Source: Anaerolineaceae bacterium (lineage in GTDB: Bacteria; Chloroflexota; Anaerolineae; Aggregatilineales; Phototrophicaceae). From it: a stretch of 61,743 nucleotides of DNA. Made by a program: the position numbers and the translations under genes. The notes under the pieces were generated by a model. The model was given only the letters and a program-made list of their open reading frames with translations, was not told the DNA's origin and ran no database searches. Positions within the stretch are counted from its first letter, which is position 1. Each line of letters begins with the position of its first letter. The DNA lies in NCBI GenBank assembly GCA_016124855.1, contig WGMX01000062.1, forward strand, positions 1-61,743, read 5' to 3'. Positions 49,734 to 58,380 of the stretch are shown here, piece by piece.

Positions 49734-51638
49734 TTACGGATTTAACAAATAGCGGTCAATCCAACTAACAATACGCTGGTAAAGATCGCGCTGATGAGCG
49801 CGCTCTTGGAATCCGTGTGGCTCACGTGGGTATATCACTAATTGTGTTGGAACGTTGAAATGCTTTAAGGCGACATAAAACTCGATAGACTGTTCAGTAG
49901 GTGCCAATATATCGCGCTCACCATGAACGAGCAGTGTAGGGGTTTTCACCTTTTTTACGTGTGTCATGGGTGAGCGTGAACGGTGTAATTCAATATCATC
50001 GTAGACCATCGAACCAAATAAAGTCGTTTGCCATTCCCGGTTTTTGACCACACCGTAATTGGACTCATAGTTGGTGATGGATGCTCCCGCAATGGCACAT
50101 CGGAATCGATCAGTCTGGGTAACTGCCCAAGTCACTAGATAACCGCCGTAACTCCAACCGCCGATTGCTAACCGTTCAGGATCAGCCAAACCTTCATCAA
50201 CAAGACAGTCAATACCCGCATTAATATCCTGCCAATCACCACCGCCCAAATCACCCACATTTGCCGATTGGTAAGCAGCGCCACGTCCCCAACTCCCTCG
50301 CGGATTAGGCATCAGCACAAGACAACCACGCGAGGTAATCAGCCGTTCCCATGAATTGACGTAACGCGGGGAATAGGACAGTGATGGGCCACCATGAACG
50401 TGGATGAATAAAGGGTATCTTTTCCCCGCTTCATAGTTGGGAGGATAGACTAGAAAACCCTGTACCGGTTTCCCATCCTTACCCTCCCACTCCTTATTGT
50501 CGACTTGCAGTGGTGGCATCAAGTTGCTGTCAACAGATATGTCAGTAAGCCGCTGCCATTCACCGCCATCTAGCGAACCGAGATACACATTAGATGGCTC
50601 ATCAAAACTTTCGCGCACAGCAGCAAAAGTTCGTTTGTTGATGGCATGAACCCGCTGTGTATGCTCCCCAATCGTAACCAGTCCTTTTGAAATGGTCTCT
50701 GTAGATCCAGATTGAGGGTCAATCCACCCGATTAGCGTAGACTCAATATGTCTTGCCCCATAGAGGATGCCTTCGTCGCGCCAATCAATCCACATAACAG
50801 TGTGGTCAAGGTTGGGTGTCAAGCAGCGGGCTTTTCCACCCAATGCTGAAATCGTATAAACATCACCGGCAATGCTGCCTTCATCACTCATAACACAAGA
50901 AACAAATGCGATAGCCGCACCGTCTGGCGACCAAGTAAATCTTCCCATTTGATGTGGCATGGTACAAATCGGGCGTACATCGCCACTTTTTATATTCAAT
51001 ACATATAGTTGGGCGCTGTACCAACCCTCGTGTGGATTAAGATGTGCAGACTTGAGGAAAGCTAATTTTGAGCCATCTGGTGATAGAGCATACTCAAAAA
51101 CGTGGCAACTTTCTGGTGACAAAAGACGGAGGTCGCGTCTTTCCAAGTCGAGTAACCAAATGCGTTTAAACGGTGGATTGGCATCAATGACGAGGGGATC
51201 AGGCTCAGGTTGTTTGTCTTTGTCCAAATTGCCGTCATAAAGGAAAGTAATCCCTGAACCATCTGACAACCACTGAGGTCCATCAACGGAGCCGCGCAAA
51301 TCAGTCAATGCTTGAATTTCACCTGTTTGCAGATCAGCACAACAGAGCTGCATTTCACTGAAGTCTGCCCGATTGGTAAGGAATGTCAGCTTTTTACCAT
51401 CCGGCGACCAACGGGGAAGGTCATTGGTGGTAGAAGGTGCATCCGCAAGCGGGCGTTGCTTGCGGGTAGCAACATCCATCAAATAGATCGATTTTTCAAT
51501 CGGCGTGTTCTGATCTGCTTTATTCGCTTTACCCAACACGAAAGCAATGGTGCGTCCGTCGGGGGAAAGCTGCACTTCGGAATAATGGGGCATGTCGAGC
51601 ATGGCTTCAATCAGGCGTTCTACGTTGGCATCAGACAT
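49734..51638 (-). CDS. S9-family prolyl oligopeptidase-like peptidase
   Basis: A 634-residue protein: an N-terminal beta-propeller (about 1-370, WSPDGKKLTFLTNRADF and similar TolB-type blades) and a C-terminal alpha/beta hydrolase. The catalytic triad is Ser496 (GGWSYGG), Asp576 (HGERDIL) and His608 (REPHGF). HVHGGPSLSY provides the oxyanion loop. Of the acylaminoacyl-/dipeptidyl-peptidase branch, it cleaves short peptides in the cytoplasm. No signal peptide. It follows the dipeptide ABC permease by 28 bases, which fits peptide uptake followed by hydrolysis. Confidence 0.92.
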   Translation of the reverse strand: MSDANVERLIEAMLDMPHYSEVQLSPDGRTIAFVLGKANKADQNTPIEKSIYLMDVATRKQRPLADAPSTTNDLPRWSPDGKKLTFLTNRADFSEMQLCCADLQTGEIQALTDLRGSVDGPQWLSDGSGITFLYDGNLDKDKQPEPDPLVIDANPPFKRIWLLDLERRDLRLLSPESCHVFEYALSPDGSKLAFLKSAHLNPHEGWYSAQLYVLNIKSGDVRPICTMPHQMGRFTWSPDGAAIAFVSCVMSDEGSIAGDVYTISALGGKARCLTPNLDHTVMWIDWRDEGILYGARHIESTLIGWIDPQSGSTETISKGLVTIGEHTQRVHAINKRTFAAVRESFDEPSNVYLGSLDGGEWQRLTDISVDSNLMPPLQVDNKEWEGKDGKPVQGFLVYPPNYEAGKRYPLFIHVHGGPSLSYSPRYVNSWERLITSRGCLVLMPNPRGSWGRGAAYQSANVGDLGGGDWQDINAGIDCLVDEGLADPERLAIGGWSYGGYLVTWAVTQTDRFRCAIAGASITNYESNYGVVKNREWQTTLFGSMVYDDIELHRSRSPMTHVKKVKTPTLLVHGERDILAPTEQSIEFYVALKHFNVPTQLVIYPREPHGFQERAHQRDLYQRIVSWIDRYLLNP

Positions 51639-51666
51639 GATTAAACCTTCATTGAAATGGATAGCA

Positions 51667-52737
51667 TTAGTCTATACCTTGCATCGTGGGGTCAAGAGCA
51701 TCGCGTAAGCCATCCCCAAGAAAATTAAAAGCGAACATCACCAAAAAAAGTGCTAAGGCCGGAAAAATGGTCTGGTTAGGATAGGTTTGAATGACCTGCG
51801 CCCCTTCCGAGATCATGCTGCCCCAACTCGGCGTTGGCGGGCGTACACCTAAACCAATAAAACTCAGAAACGCTTCATATGAAATATAAGACGGAATCGC
51901 TAAGGTTTCGGCGACAATCAACGGGCCGAGGATGTTGGGCAAAATGTGCCACAGAATAATCGTAAACGAATTTGCGCCTATAGAACGAGCCGATTCAATA
52001 TAGGCCATCTCACGAATGGATAGCACCTGCCCGCGTACCAACCGCGCCATTCCCATCCAAGCGGTGATGCCGATACCGATGAACACGAACAACAACCCAC
52101 CGATACTCGCGTCCAGCTTATCGAGCAGATAAGGCAGCGAACCGGGTTGCTGGTTTTGAAAGCTGGTGCGGAACACGGCTAACAGCAAAATAATCAGCAG
52201 CAAAGTTGGAAAGGCATACATCACGTCCACGAAGCGCATTAACAGGTTATCGACCCTACCGCCCACATAACCCGCAGCCATACCCACTACTAAACCGATG
52301 AGGATGCTAAAGGTCGGGCCGATCACCGCCACAGCTAACGAAATCCGCGACCCGTAAATGATCCGGCTCAACAGATCACGCCCCAACTTATCCGCGCCCA
52401 GAGTATATTTTTCACTTGTAATAACATATCCGCCTTCGGATTTGGGAATCATCGTCGGAAAAATACTGGTAATCCACTCCGGCGCGGCGTTGTTATCCGA
52501 CAAAATAGCTGCATCGAAAGCTTGGGGTGCAATCGACGGCGCACAAATTGCGATGACGATATTTACCAAAATGATGATAATCCCCAATATTGCCGCCCGA
52601 TTATGCCTCAGCCGGTAAAGCGCATCACCCCACAGGCTGCGGCTCGCCGGACGATTTGGAATTTGGACAACCGCCAGCTTCGGCGGAAGTGGGCGATTAG
52701 ATGTGGTGGGATGTTCGGATTCATGCAGGGATGTCAT
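51667..52737 (-). CDS. DppC/OppC-like peptide ABC transporter permease
   Basis: A 356-residue permease (365 from the alternative GTG at 52764, directly after the upstream stop). The start at 52737 is chosen because GGAG precedes it. The N-terminus has the OppC_N segment LWGDALYRLRHNRAAILGIIIILVNI. The permease core shows GADKLGRDLLSRIIYGSRISLAVAVIG and the EAA-like loop REMAYIESARSIGANSFTIILWHILPN. Second permease of the importer. Confidence 0.92.
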   Translation of the reverse strand: MTSLHESEHPTTSNRPLPPKLAVVQIPNRPASRSLWGDALYRLRHNRAAILGIIIILVNIVIAICAPSIAPQAFDAAILSDNNAAPEWITSIFPTMIPKSEGGYVITSEKYTLGADKLGRDLLSRIIYGSRISLAVAVIGPTFSILIGLVVGMAAGYVGGRVDNLLMRFVDVMYAFPTLLLIILLLAVFRTSFQNQQPGSLPYLLDKLDASIGGLLFVFIGIGITAWMGMARLVRGQVLSIREMAYIESARSIGANSFTIILWHILPNILGPLIVAETLAIPSYISYEAFLSFIGLGVRPPTPSWGSMISEGAQVIQTYPNQTIFPALALFLVMFAFNFLGDGLRDALDPTMQGID

Positions 52738-52764
52738 GTCAGAAGTTCTCCAAGCATCGCTCAC

Positions 52765-53781
52765 TCAATTGCTATAGCGAATGCGCGGGTCAAGCCACAC
52801 ATAGGCAATATCCACCAGCGCGTTGACCACCACTAGTAGAACGGCAAAAATCAAAATCGTGCCCATAATCACGGGATAATCACGGCCTGTGATGCTGGTC
52901 ACAAAAAAGCGTCCCACGCCGGGAATGCCGAAAATAGTCTCGACCACAAACGTCCCGGTCACCAAATAAGCAATTGCTGGCCCGAAAACGGTGACGACTG
53001 GAATCATGCTGTTTTTTAAGGCGTGAACGACAATCACCCGCCGTTCGCTCAAGCCTTTGGCTCTGGCGGTGCGGATAAAATCGTTGTTCAAGACTTGCAA
53101 CAAACTAGCGCGCGTCAAGCGGGCGATAATCGCTGCTTCGCCAAAGCCCAGTGTCAGGGAAGGTAAAATCATCTGGTTAGGCTTACCCCAACCTGTGAGC
53201 GGTAGCAATTTGAGCTGTACGCCGAAAAAATATTGCAACAGCGGCGCGGTAATGATGACAGGCACTGCCACCCCAATGATAGCGATGCTCATGCCTACGT
53301 AATCATAGGCCGTGTTGCGCTTGAGTGCCGAAAGGATACCGAGCGGGATACCCATCACGGCTGAAATAATCAAAGCAATGATGCCAAGTTGAAACGAAAT
53401 GGGAAAGTTATCCCGAAAAATATCATTGACCGTGCGACTGGTGGATTTGAACGAAGGGCCAAAATTCATCCAACGCAGGGTCGTATTGTCGCCAAAGGGG
53501 AGTTGCACGTTAATGAGATATTCATGATCGAGCGATTTTTGTTGTTTGCCCGTCATCACCACCGGAATCAGAATATCCGTCACATAATCCACAAACTGAA
53601 CCAGAAGCGGCGCATCCAGATTATATTTCTTATTGAGTTGAGCGAGCGTTTGGGCAGGGAGCGCCTTTTCTTGACTAAATGGCCCACCCGGAATGGCGTG
53701 CATCAAAATGAATGTGGTCGCCGATACGATAATTAGCACCACCACCATCCATAAAAAACGCTGAGTGATGAATTTCCCCAT
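52765..53781 (-). CDS. DppB/OppB-like peptide ABC transporter permease
   Basis: A 338-residue membrane protein with the characteristic start (KFITQRFLWMVVVLIIVSATTFILMHAIPGGPF) and the EAA-like loop LNNDFIRTARAKGLSERRVIVVHALKNSMIPV. A 100-residue periplasmic loop lies between helices 1 and 2. It directly follows the binding protein gene in the operon. The ATPase subunits (DppD/DppF) are absent from the window and must be supplied from elsewhere. Confidence 0.93.
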   Translation of the reverse strand: MGKFITQRFLWMVVVLIIVSATTFILMHAIPGGPFSQEKALPAQTLAQLNKKYNLDAPLLVQFVDYVTDILIPVVMTGKQQKSLDHEYLINVQLPFGDNTTLRWMNFGPSFKSTSRTVNDIFRDNFPISFQLGIIALIISAVMGIPLGILSALKRNTAYDYVGMSIAIIGVAVPVIITAPLLQYFFGVQLKLLPLTGWGKPNQMILPSLTLGFGEAAIIARLTRASLLQVLNNDFIRTARAKGLSERRVIVVHALKNSMIPVVTVFGPAIAYLVTGTFVVETIFGIPGVGRFFVTSITGRDYPVIMGTILIFAVLLVVVNALVDIAYVWLDPRIRYSN

Positions 53782-53823
53782 GTGCCGATCTCACTTAAAC
53801 TGACTCAACCAACGACTTTGGTA

Positions 53824-53849
53824 GGGACGCGATCAAAACTTCGCGCCCC
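53824..53849 (-). terminator. Intercistronic hairpin after the peptide-binding protein gene
   Basis: GGGACGCGA pairs with TCGCGCCCC, with one A-C mismatch and an 8-base loop. It lies between the binding protein gene and the first permease gene and could raise binding-protein expression. Confidence 0.45.
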
Positions 53850-53880
53850 ACCTGAAGCAAGAAAGTCCGAGATAGAAATG

Positions 53881-55572
53881 CTATGCGGGACGATTAATAT
53901 CCCATAGCCAATAAGCTTCTACGCGGCTCGGTGCTAGTGTGCGGGTTACGTAGGGCTTGGTCAACGTTGGAATACTTTCCCAAACCAAAGGCATGGTCGC
54001 CGCCTGATCGACAATTTCCAACTCCTCGGCCTGAATATACAACTTGCGGCGTTCTTCGGGATCGCTGCTGATGCGGGCTTTATCAATCAGCGCATCAAAT
54101 TCTGGATTGTTCCACTTGCCGAAGTTGTTACTGCTGGTCGAATACAATACGTCATGGGTGTAGTTGTTGGCATCGTTATAATCAGGGCACCAACCGCCTG
54201 CATGAATCTGCCCCGAATCCTGTCCCATCAGCGTCCAGTAGGTGGTGCGATCCATCGGATTGAGCGTGACACTCACACCCAGCGTATCCTTCCACATGAC
54301 CTGAAGCGCCTGACCGATTGCGTTATTGGTGGGCGAATCGCCGAAGTCAACCGTAATCGACGGCAGTTGATCGGCACCAGCCACGCCCAAATCCTTTAAG
54401 CCCAGCGCGAATTCATCTTTGGCTTTGGCTGCGTCGAACGAAATACCTAGCGTCGGATTGTCTTCCAGCGTGGGCGCAAAAGCGATGCTCGGTGGTGTGT
54501 ACCAGCGGGCCGGAATACGTCCACCCTTCAAGACATTATCGGCTAAGGATTTACGATCAACTGCGTAGGAGAACGCGCGGCGGATGTGGACATTATCGAA
54601 AGGCGCTTTGGTTGTATTGAAGTTCCAATCGGTAGAACACATACCGGGGAAAACAGTTAGTTCCTTGCTCAACGTGGGGTCGGTGCTGATACGATCATAT
54701 TGGTCACTTGGCACAACCGGCACGACATCCAAGTTGCCCGCTTCATATTCCCGTAGTTGTACCCCATCGTCTAGAAAACGAATGGTCAATTCATCTAGCT
54801 TAGCCTGCGCATAACCTTGCGAACCCGGCCAGAACGGGTTCTTGAGATAAGTCATATGATCGTCATGCGTCCATTCTTTGAGAGCGAATGGGCCATAACT
54901 GTTGATATTCTCCGGCTCCGTCCACGAGTCGCCGTTCGCATCAATATCCCATTTGGGTGAAACTCGCGCAGTGATGAGTCCGTAGATACCGAGCGCATAA
55001 GCGACTTTTTCAGGGCCAGTGACTTCAAAGGTAAAATCATCCACCGCACGAAGTTTGAGTTCAGAGGCAGCACCTTTACCGGTGTTAAAGGCATCGCCAC
55101 CCACCACTACTGGCGACAGCATATATGCGCCAGCCGCACCCGTCGTAGGGTCAAGAGCGCGGGTGAAACTGTAAACGACATCTTGTGCTGTCACATAACG
55201 CGGTTTGCCACTCTCGTCCATCACCTGTTCAACCGCATCCGTATCGGCGTTATAACGCACCCACGGCAGGTTTGGAATAAGGTGGAAGGTATAAACAGTG
55301 CCATCATCAGAAATATCCCAACCGGTTGTGATACCCGGAACAACTTCGTGGGTTTTTTCTTCATCCAGTCGGGTTAGGCCGGGGAAAAGAATATTCGAAA
55401 GGTTAACGCCACCCTGATCGCTGGCGCGTTGGGGATCAATACTGTTGGGATCGCCCGCGCCCACAGCCGTCACCAATACCTTACGCGCATCTTGTGCAAA
55501 GGCAGCCGCAGCCGTCAGCGATAAAGCCATTGCCGCCAAAATAAATATGAGCAAACGCACTCTGTACCGCAT
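53881..55572 (-). CDS. Family 5 peptide-binding protein (DppA/OppA type)
   Basis: A 563-residue protein with a signal peptide (MRYRVRLLIFILAAMALSLTAAAAFAQD). The family-5 hallmarks are VVPGITTGWDISDDGTVYTFHLIPNLPWV, VTAQDVVYSFTRALDP and the NVHIRRAFSYAVDRKSLADNVL segment. Its C-terminal lobe carries GWCPDYNDANNYTHDVLYSTSS. It captures peptides or related compounds in the cell envelope. The frame is open to 55587; GGAGG 8 bases before MRYRV fixes 55572. It is the first gene of the Dpp-like unit and has a perfect palindrome upstream. Confidence 0.92.
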   Translation of the reverse strand: MRYRVRLLIFILAAMALSLTAAAAFAQDARKVLVTAVGAGDPNSIDPQRASDQGGVNLSNILFPGLTRLDEEKTHEVVPGITTGWDISDDGTVYTFHLIPNLPWVRYNADTDAVEQVMDESGKPRYVTAQDVVYSFTRALDPTTGAAGAYMLSPVVVGGDAFNTGKGAASELKLRAVDDFTFEVTGPEKVAYALGIYGLITARVSPKWDIDANGDSWTEPENINSYGPFALKEWTHDDHMTYLKNPFWPGSQGYAQAKLDELTIRFLDDGVQLREYEAGNLDVVPVVPSDQYDRISTDPTLSKELTVFPGMCSTDWNFNTTKAPFDNVHIRRAFSYAVDRKSLADNVLKGGRIPARWYTPPSIAFAPTLEDNPTLGISFDAAKAKDEFALGLKDLGVAGADQLPSITVDFGDSPTNNAIGQALQVMWKDTLGVSVTLNPMDRTTYWTLMGQDSGQIHAGGWCPDYNDANNYTHDVLYSTSSNNFGKWNNPEFDALIDKARISSDPEERRKLYIQAEELEIVDQAATMPLVWESIPTLTKPYVTRTLAPSRVEAYWLWDINRPA

Positions 55573-55661
55573 CGTCCAATCCTCCATACGTTCAAAACGA
55601 TTTTTTAACTATTCGCAAGCCGTACCGAAGACCCATCATCACCCGCATCCAGACGCATTGG

Positions 55662-55679
55662 AGCCGACTATAGTCGGCT
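55662..55679. promoter_or_regulatory. Perfect 18-base palindrome upstream of the peptide importer
   Basis: AGCCGACTA (55662-55670) is followed without a gap by its reverse complement TAGTCGGCT. It lies 90 bases before the binding protein gene. A gapless palindrome is more like a repressor site than a terminator. CCGACTATAG also occurs upstream of the sugar importer. Confidence 0.4.
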
Positions 55680-55736
55680 TCATATACAAATGATTTGCAA
55701 AGGCATCCAATAATTTGGAATATTCCGCAAGAAGCC

Positions 55737-56495
55737 TTAGCGCACCAGAAAACCACCATCAACGGGTATGACCGCGCCAGTCACATAATTGGAGGCCGCT
55801 GACGCGAGAAACACAGCCACACCCTTCAGATCATCCGGTACGCCCCAACGCCCTACGGGAATTCGTGCCAGCAGGTTTGCTCCTTCGCCGGGGTCATTCA
55901 CCAAATCTTCCGTCAAGTCGGTGTGGATAAAACCGGGGACAATCGCATTGACGTTCACGCCGCGCCCGGCCCACTCGTTGGAGAAAGCTTTGGTCAATTG
56001 GACGACCCCGCCTTTGGCTGCCGCGTAAGCGGGAACGGTCATTCCGCCAATCACGCTGATGAGTGAAGCGATGTTGATGATCTTGCCGCCCCCGTGCCGC
56101 AACATATGCTGCCCGCCCATTTGGTCGAGCATAAATAGCGAACTAAGATCAACCTCAAGCACGGTATCCCAATCCTCAATCGGAAAGGCTTCGGCAGGAT
56201 GGCTGCGCTGAATCCCGTGATTGACCACCAGAATATCCAAACCACCGAGTTTATTAACAGATTCGTTGAATAGGTGTTTGGTTTCCTCACGCTTTGACAA
56301 ATCCGCTTGAATGGGGATAACAACCCCGCCTGTTGAAGTCATCAATTCTTGCGCGGTTTGGAACAGGCGATCATTAACCCCATTAACCACCACATGCGCG
56401 CCTGCCTCTAGCAGCGCCTCAGCAATTGCCCGACCAATTCCGCGACTGCTGCCGGTGACCAAGGCGCGTTTACCTGTCAGATCAAAAAGCTCCAC
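55737..56495 (-). CDS. KduD-like short-chain dehydrogenase/reductase
   Basis: A 252-residue classical SDR. Motifs: cofactor loop TGSSRGIG, NHG (VVNHGIQRSH), active-site Ser in IINIASLIS, YxxxK in YAAAKGG, and the terminal IPVDGGFLVR. NEWAGRGVNVNAIVPGF, then IPVGRWGVPDDLKGVAVFLASAASNYVTG, is very like KduD (2-dehydro-3-deoxy-D-gluconate 5-dehydrogenase, pectin/uronate breakdown). It lies 26 bases after the sugar permease in the operon, so it probably acts on the imported sugar or its derivative. Other SDR substrates remain possible. Confidence 0.85.
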   Translation of the reverse strand: MELFDLTGKRALVTGSSRGIGRAIAEALLEAGAHVVVNGVNDRLFQTAQELMTSTGGVVIPIQADLSKREETKHLFNESVNKLGGLDILVVNHGIQRSHPAEAFPIEDWDTVLEVDLSSLFMLDQMGGQHMLRHGGGKIINIASLISVIGGMTVPAYAAAKGGVVQLTKAFSNEWAGRGVNVNAIVPGFIHTDLTEDLVNDPGEGANLLARIPVGRWGVPDDLKGVAVFLASAASNYVTGAVIPVDGGFLVR

Positions 56496-56521
56496 GTATT
56501 GTCTCCCTGTTAAAGAAGGCG

Positions 56522-57361
56522 TTATTCTTTGACCGCCCCTGCCGTCAAACCGCCCACAATAAAGCGCTGCAAACTCACGAAGATCACCATAATCGGTAGA
56601 GCAACCACCGTCGACGTCGCCATCAGGTCATTCCACTGAGTCCCATACTGCCCCACAAAATTATTGAGCGCCACGGTAACAGGCTGATTCGATTTGGTGT
56701 TCAGCGACAGCGCAAACACAAACTCGCCCCAAGCGATCAGAAAAGCAAAGGCGGCTACCGTAATCAAGCCCGCCCGCACATAGGGGATGACAATGCGCCA
56801 CAACACGCCGAGTTGGCTACAGCCATCCACACGCGCCGCCGCTTCCAATTCACCCGGCACCGCCAGAAAGAAAGGCCGCAGGATAATGACCGAAAAAGGA
56901 AGCGTGAACGTGGTATCTGCCAGTATCAAGCCCAAATGGGTATTCAGCAGGCCGATGCGGCTGAAGCTCAGAAACAACGGCCCCGCAATCACGATGCTGG
57001 GCAGCAATTGACCGATGAGCAGCACCAGCAGCATGAGGCTGCTGCCTCGCAGTTTGAGCCGCGCGAGGCCATACGCGCCGGGAACCGCCAGTAGCAGCGT
57101 CAAAATCATCGTGCCGAGGCTGATAATCACACTATTGATGAACACGGTAATGAGTACGGGATTATGCAAAACCTCGTTGATATAGGAGGTGATGATCGGC
57201 GGAATAGGCACAATCTGCGGTGGAACCGCAAAAATATCGCCCTTGGATTTGAGCGAGGTCGCCACCATCCAATACACCGGAAATAAATAGATCACCACAA
57301 AAATCAAGCCGATCAGGGTTCGCGTATAACCGCGTTTGACGAAGCTGCTTTGCTTAAACAT
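56522..57361 (-). CDS. MalG-type sugar ABC transporter permease
   Basis: A 279-residue membrane protein with six helices. The EAA-loop segment is PGELEAAARVDGCSQLGVLWRIVIPYVRAGL. The N-terminal KRGYTRTLIGLIFVVIYLFPVYWMVATSLKSKGDIF is typical of family-1 sugar transporters. The frame is open to 57412; the ATG at 57361 overlaps the upstream TGA by one base (TGATG). It forms a heterodimer with the MalF-type permease. The cognate MsmX/MalK ATPase is not in the window. Confidence 0.92.
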   Translation of the reverse strand: MFKQSSFVKRGYTRTLIGLIFVVIYLFPVYWMVATSLKSKGDIFAVPPQIVPIPPIITSYINEVLHNPVLITVFINSVIISLGTMILTLLLAVPGAYGLARLKLRGSSLMLLVLLIGQLLPSIVIAGPLFLSFSRIGLLNTHLGLILADTTFTLPFSVIILRPFFLAVPGELEAAARVDGCSQLGVLWRIVIPYVRAGLITVAAFAFLIAWGEFVFALSLNTKSNQPVTVALNNFVGQYGTQWNDLMATSTVVALPIMVIFVSLQRFIVGGLTAGAVKE

Positions 57362-58302
57362 CAGGCGGCTTCCTCCCGTTGGATAAGGCGCGAGTAGCCA
57401 ATCGCCAAGCACAACAAACCGAGCAGTAACATTACCGCAGCAGTAGCGCCTTGAGCGAAGCGAAAGAACGAAAACGTTAGCCTGTAGATGTGGATAGGAA
57501 GAACAGTTGTGGCATCAACCGGCCCTCCCGCTGTCATGATGTAAATCAGGTCGAACACTTTGAAAGTGTAGATAAACGTCAGTAACAGAATCCCTAGCGC
57601 CACCGGACGCATCATCGGCAGCGTGATATAGAAAAAGTTTCGCGTCGAATCCGCGCCATCAATGCTGGCGGCTTCATAGAGGGTTTCAGGGATGTTTTGT
57701 AAACCTGCCAAGAGCAGCATCATACTGAAAGGAATGCCTACCCACGCATTGGCGATAATCGTGCCTAAAAGTGCTGTGTTGGGGTTGAGCAGCCAATAAG
57801 TCTTGGTTTGTAAGAACCCCATGCTCTGTAGGAAATAATTCAATACGCCATAGTCGCCATCCAGAATCCAGCGGAAGATATTACCGACCACGACAGCCGG
57901 TAGTAACCATGCCAAGAGCAGCATCGCCCGCATGACACCGTTACCGGGGAACGAGCGTTTGAAGAAAAGCGCCAGCACAAAACCAATCGAGAACTGTAAG
58001 GCTATTGATATGGAAGTAAAGATGAATGAGAGCGCGGCGGCTTTTAAAAAGGCGGGATCTTGTAGCAGTTTGATGTAATTATCCAACCCGACGAACGGGG
58101 CGTTCCCCGAACGGAAGGTTTGGACGTTCACATCATAAAAACTCATTTGAATATTAACAAAGATCGGATACCCGACCATCAGAATGATGAAGATCAGCAT
58201 CGGCGCGACAAATAAATAGCTCGTGCCTTTGCGGAGATTCATTCGCCTCGCCGGATTGCCCGATGATGTATAGACCTGTGCGCGAGATTGATCGACATTC
58301 AT
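57361..58302 (-). CDS. MalF-type sugar ABC transporter permease
   Basis: A 313-residue permease from the ATG at 58302 (MNVDQSRAQ); a later ATG (MNLRKG) is also possible. Core: LFVAPMLIFIILMVGYPIFVNIQMSFYDV, FVGLDNYIKLLQDPAFLKAA and the EAA loop NIPETLYEAASIDGADSTRNFFYITLPMMRP. It has about six helices and is coupled to the MalG-type gene by TGATG overlap. It is separated from the binding protein gene by a strong hairpin. Confidence 0.92.
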   Translation of the reverse strand: MNVDQSRAQVYTSSGNPARRMNLRKGTSYLFVAPMLIFIILMVGYPIFVNIQMSFYDVNVQTFRSGNAPFVGLDNYIKLLQDPAFLKAAALSFIFTSISIALQFSIGFVLALFFKRSFPGNGVMRAMLLLAWLLPAVVVGNIFRWILDGDYGVLNYFLQSMGFLQTKTYWLLNPNTALLGTIIANAWVGIPFSMMLLLAGLQNIPETLYEAASIDGADSTRNFFYITLPMMRPVALGILLLTFIYTFKVFDLIYIMTAGGPVDATTVLPIHIYRLTFSFFRFAQGATAAVMLLLGLLCLAIGYSRLIQREEAA

Positions 58303-58329
58303 GAATTTAAGTCCGATGTCTCTGGAGAA

Positions 58330-58368
58330 GGAATTGTAGAGACACAGGAGGAATGTCCCTACAATTCC
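58330..58368 (-). terminator. Intercistronic hairpin after the sugar-binding protein gene
   Basis: GGAATTGTAG (58330-58339) pairs perfectly with CTACAATTCC (58359-58368), and the stem extends 5 more pairs on the minus strand with a G-U pair. It lies 13 bases after the binding-protein stop and before the permease. Confidence 0.6.
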
Positions 58369-58380
58369 TATCATATAGAC

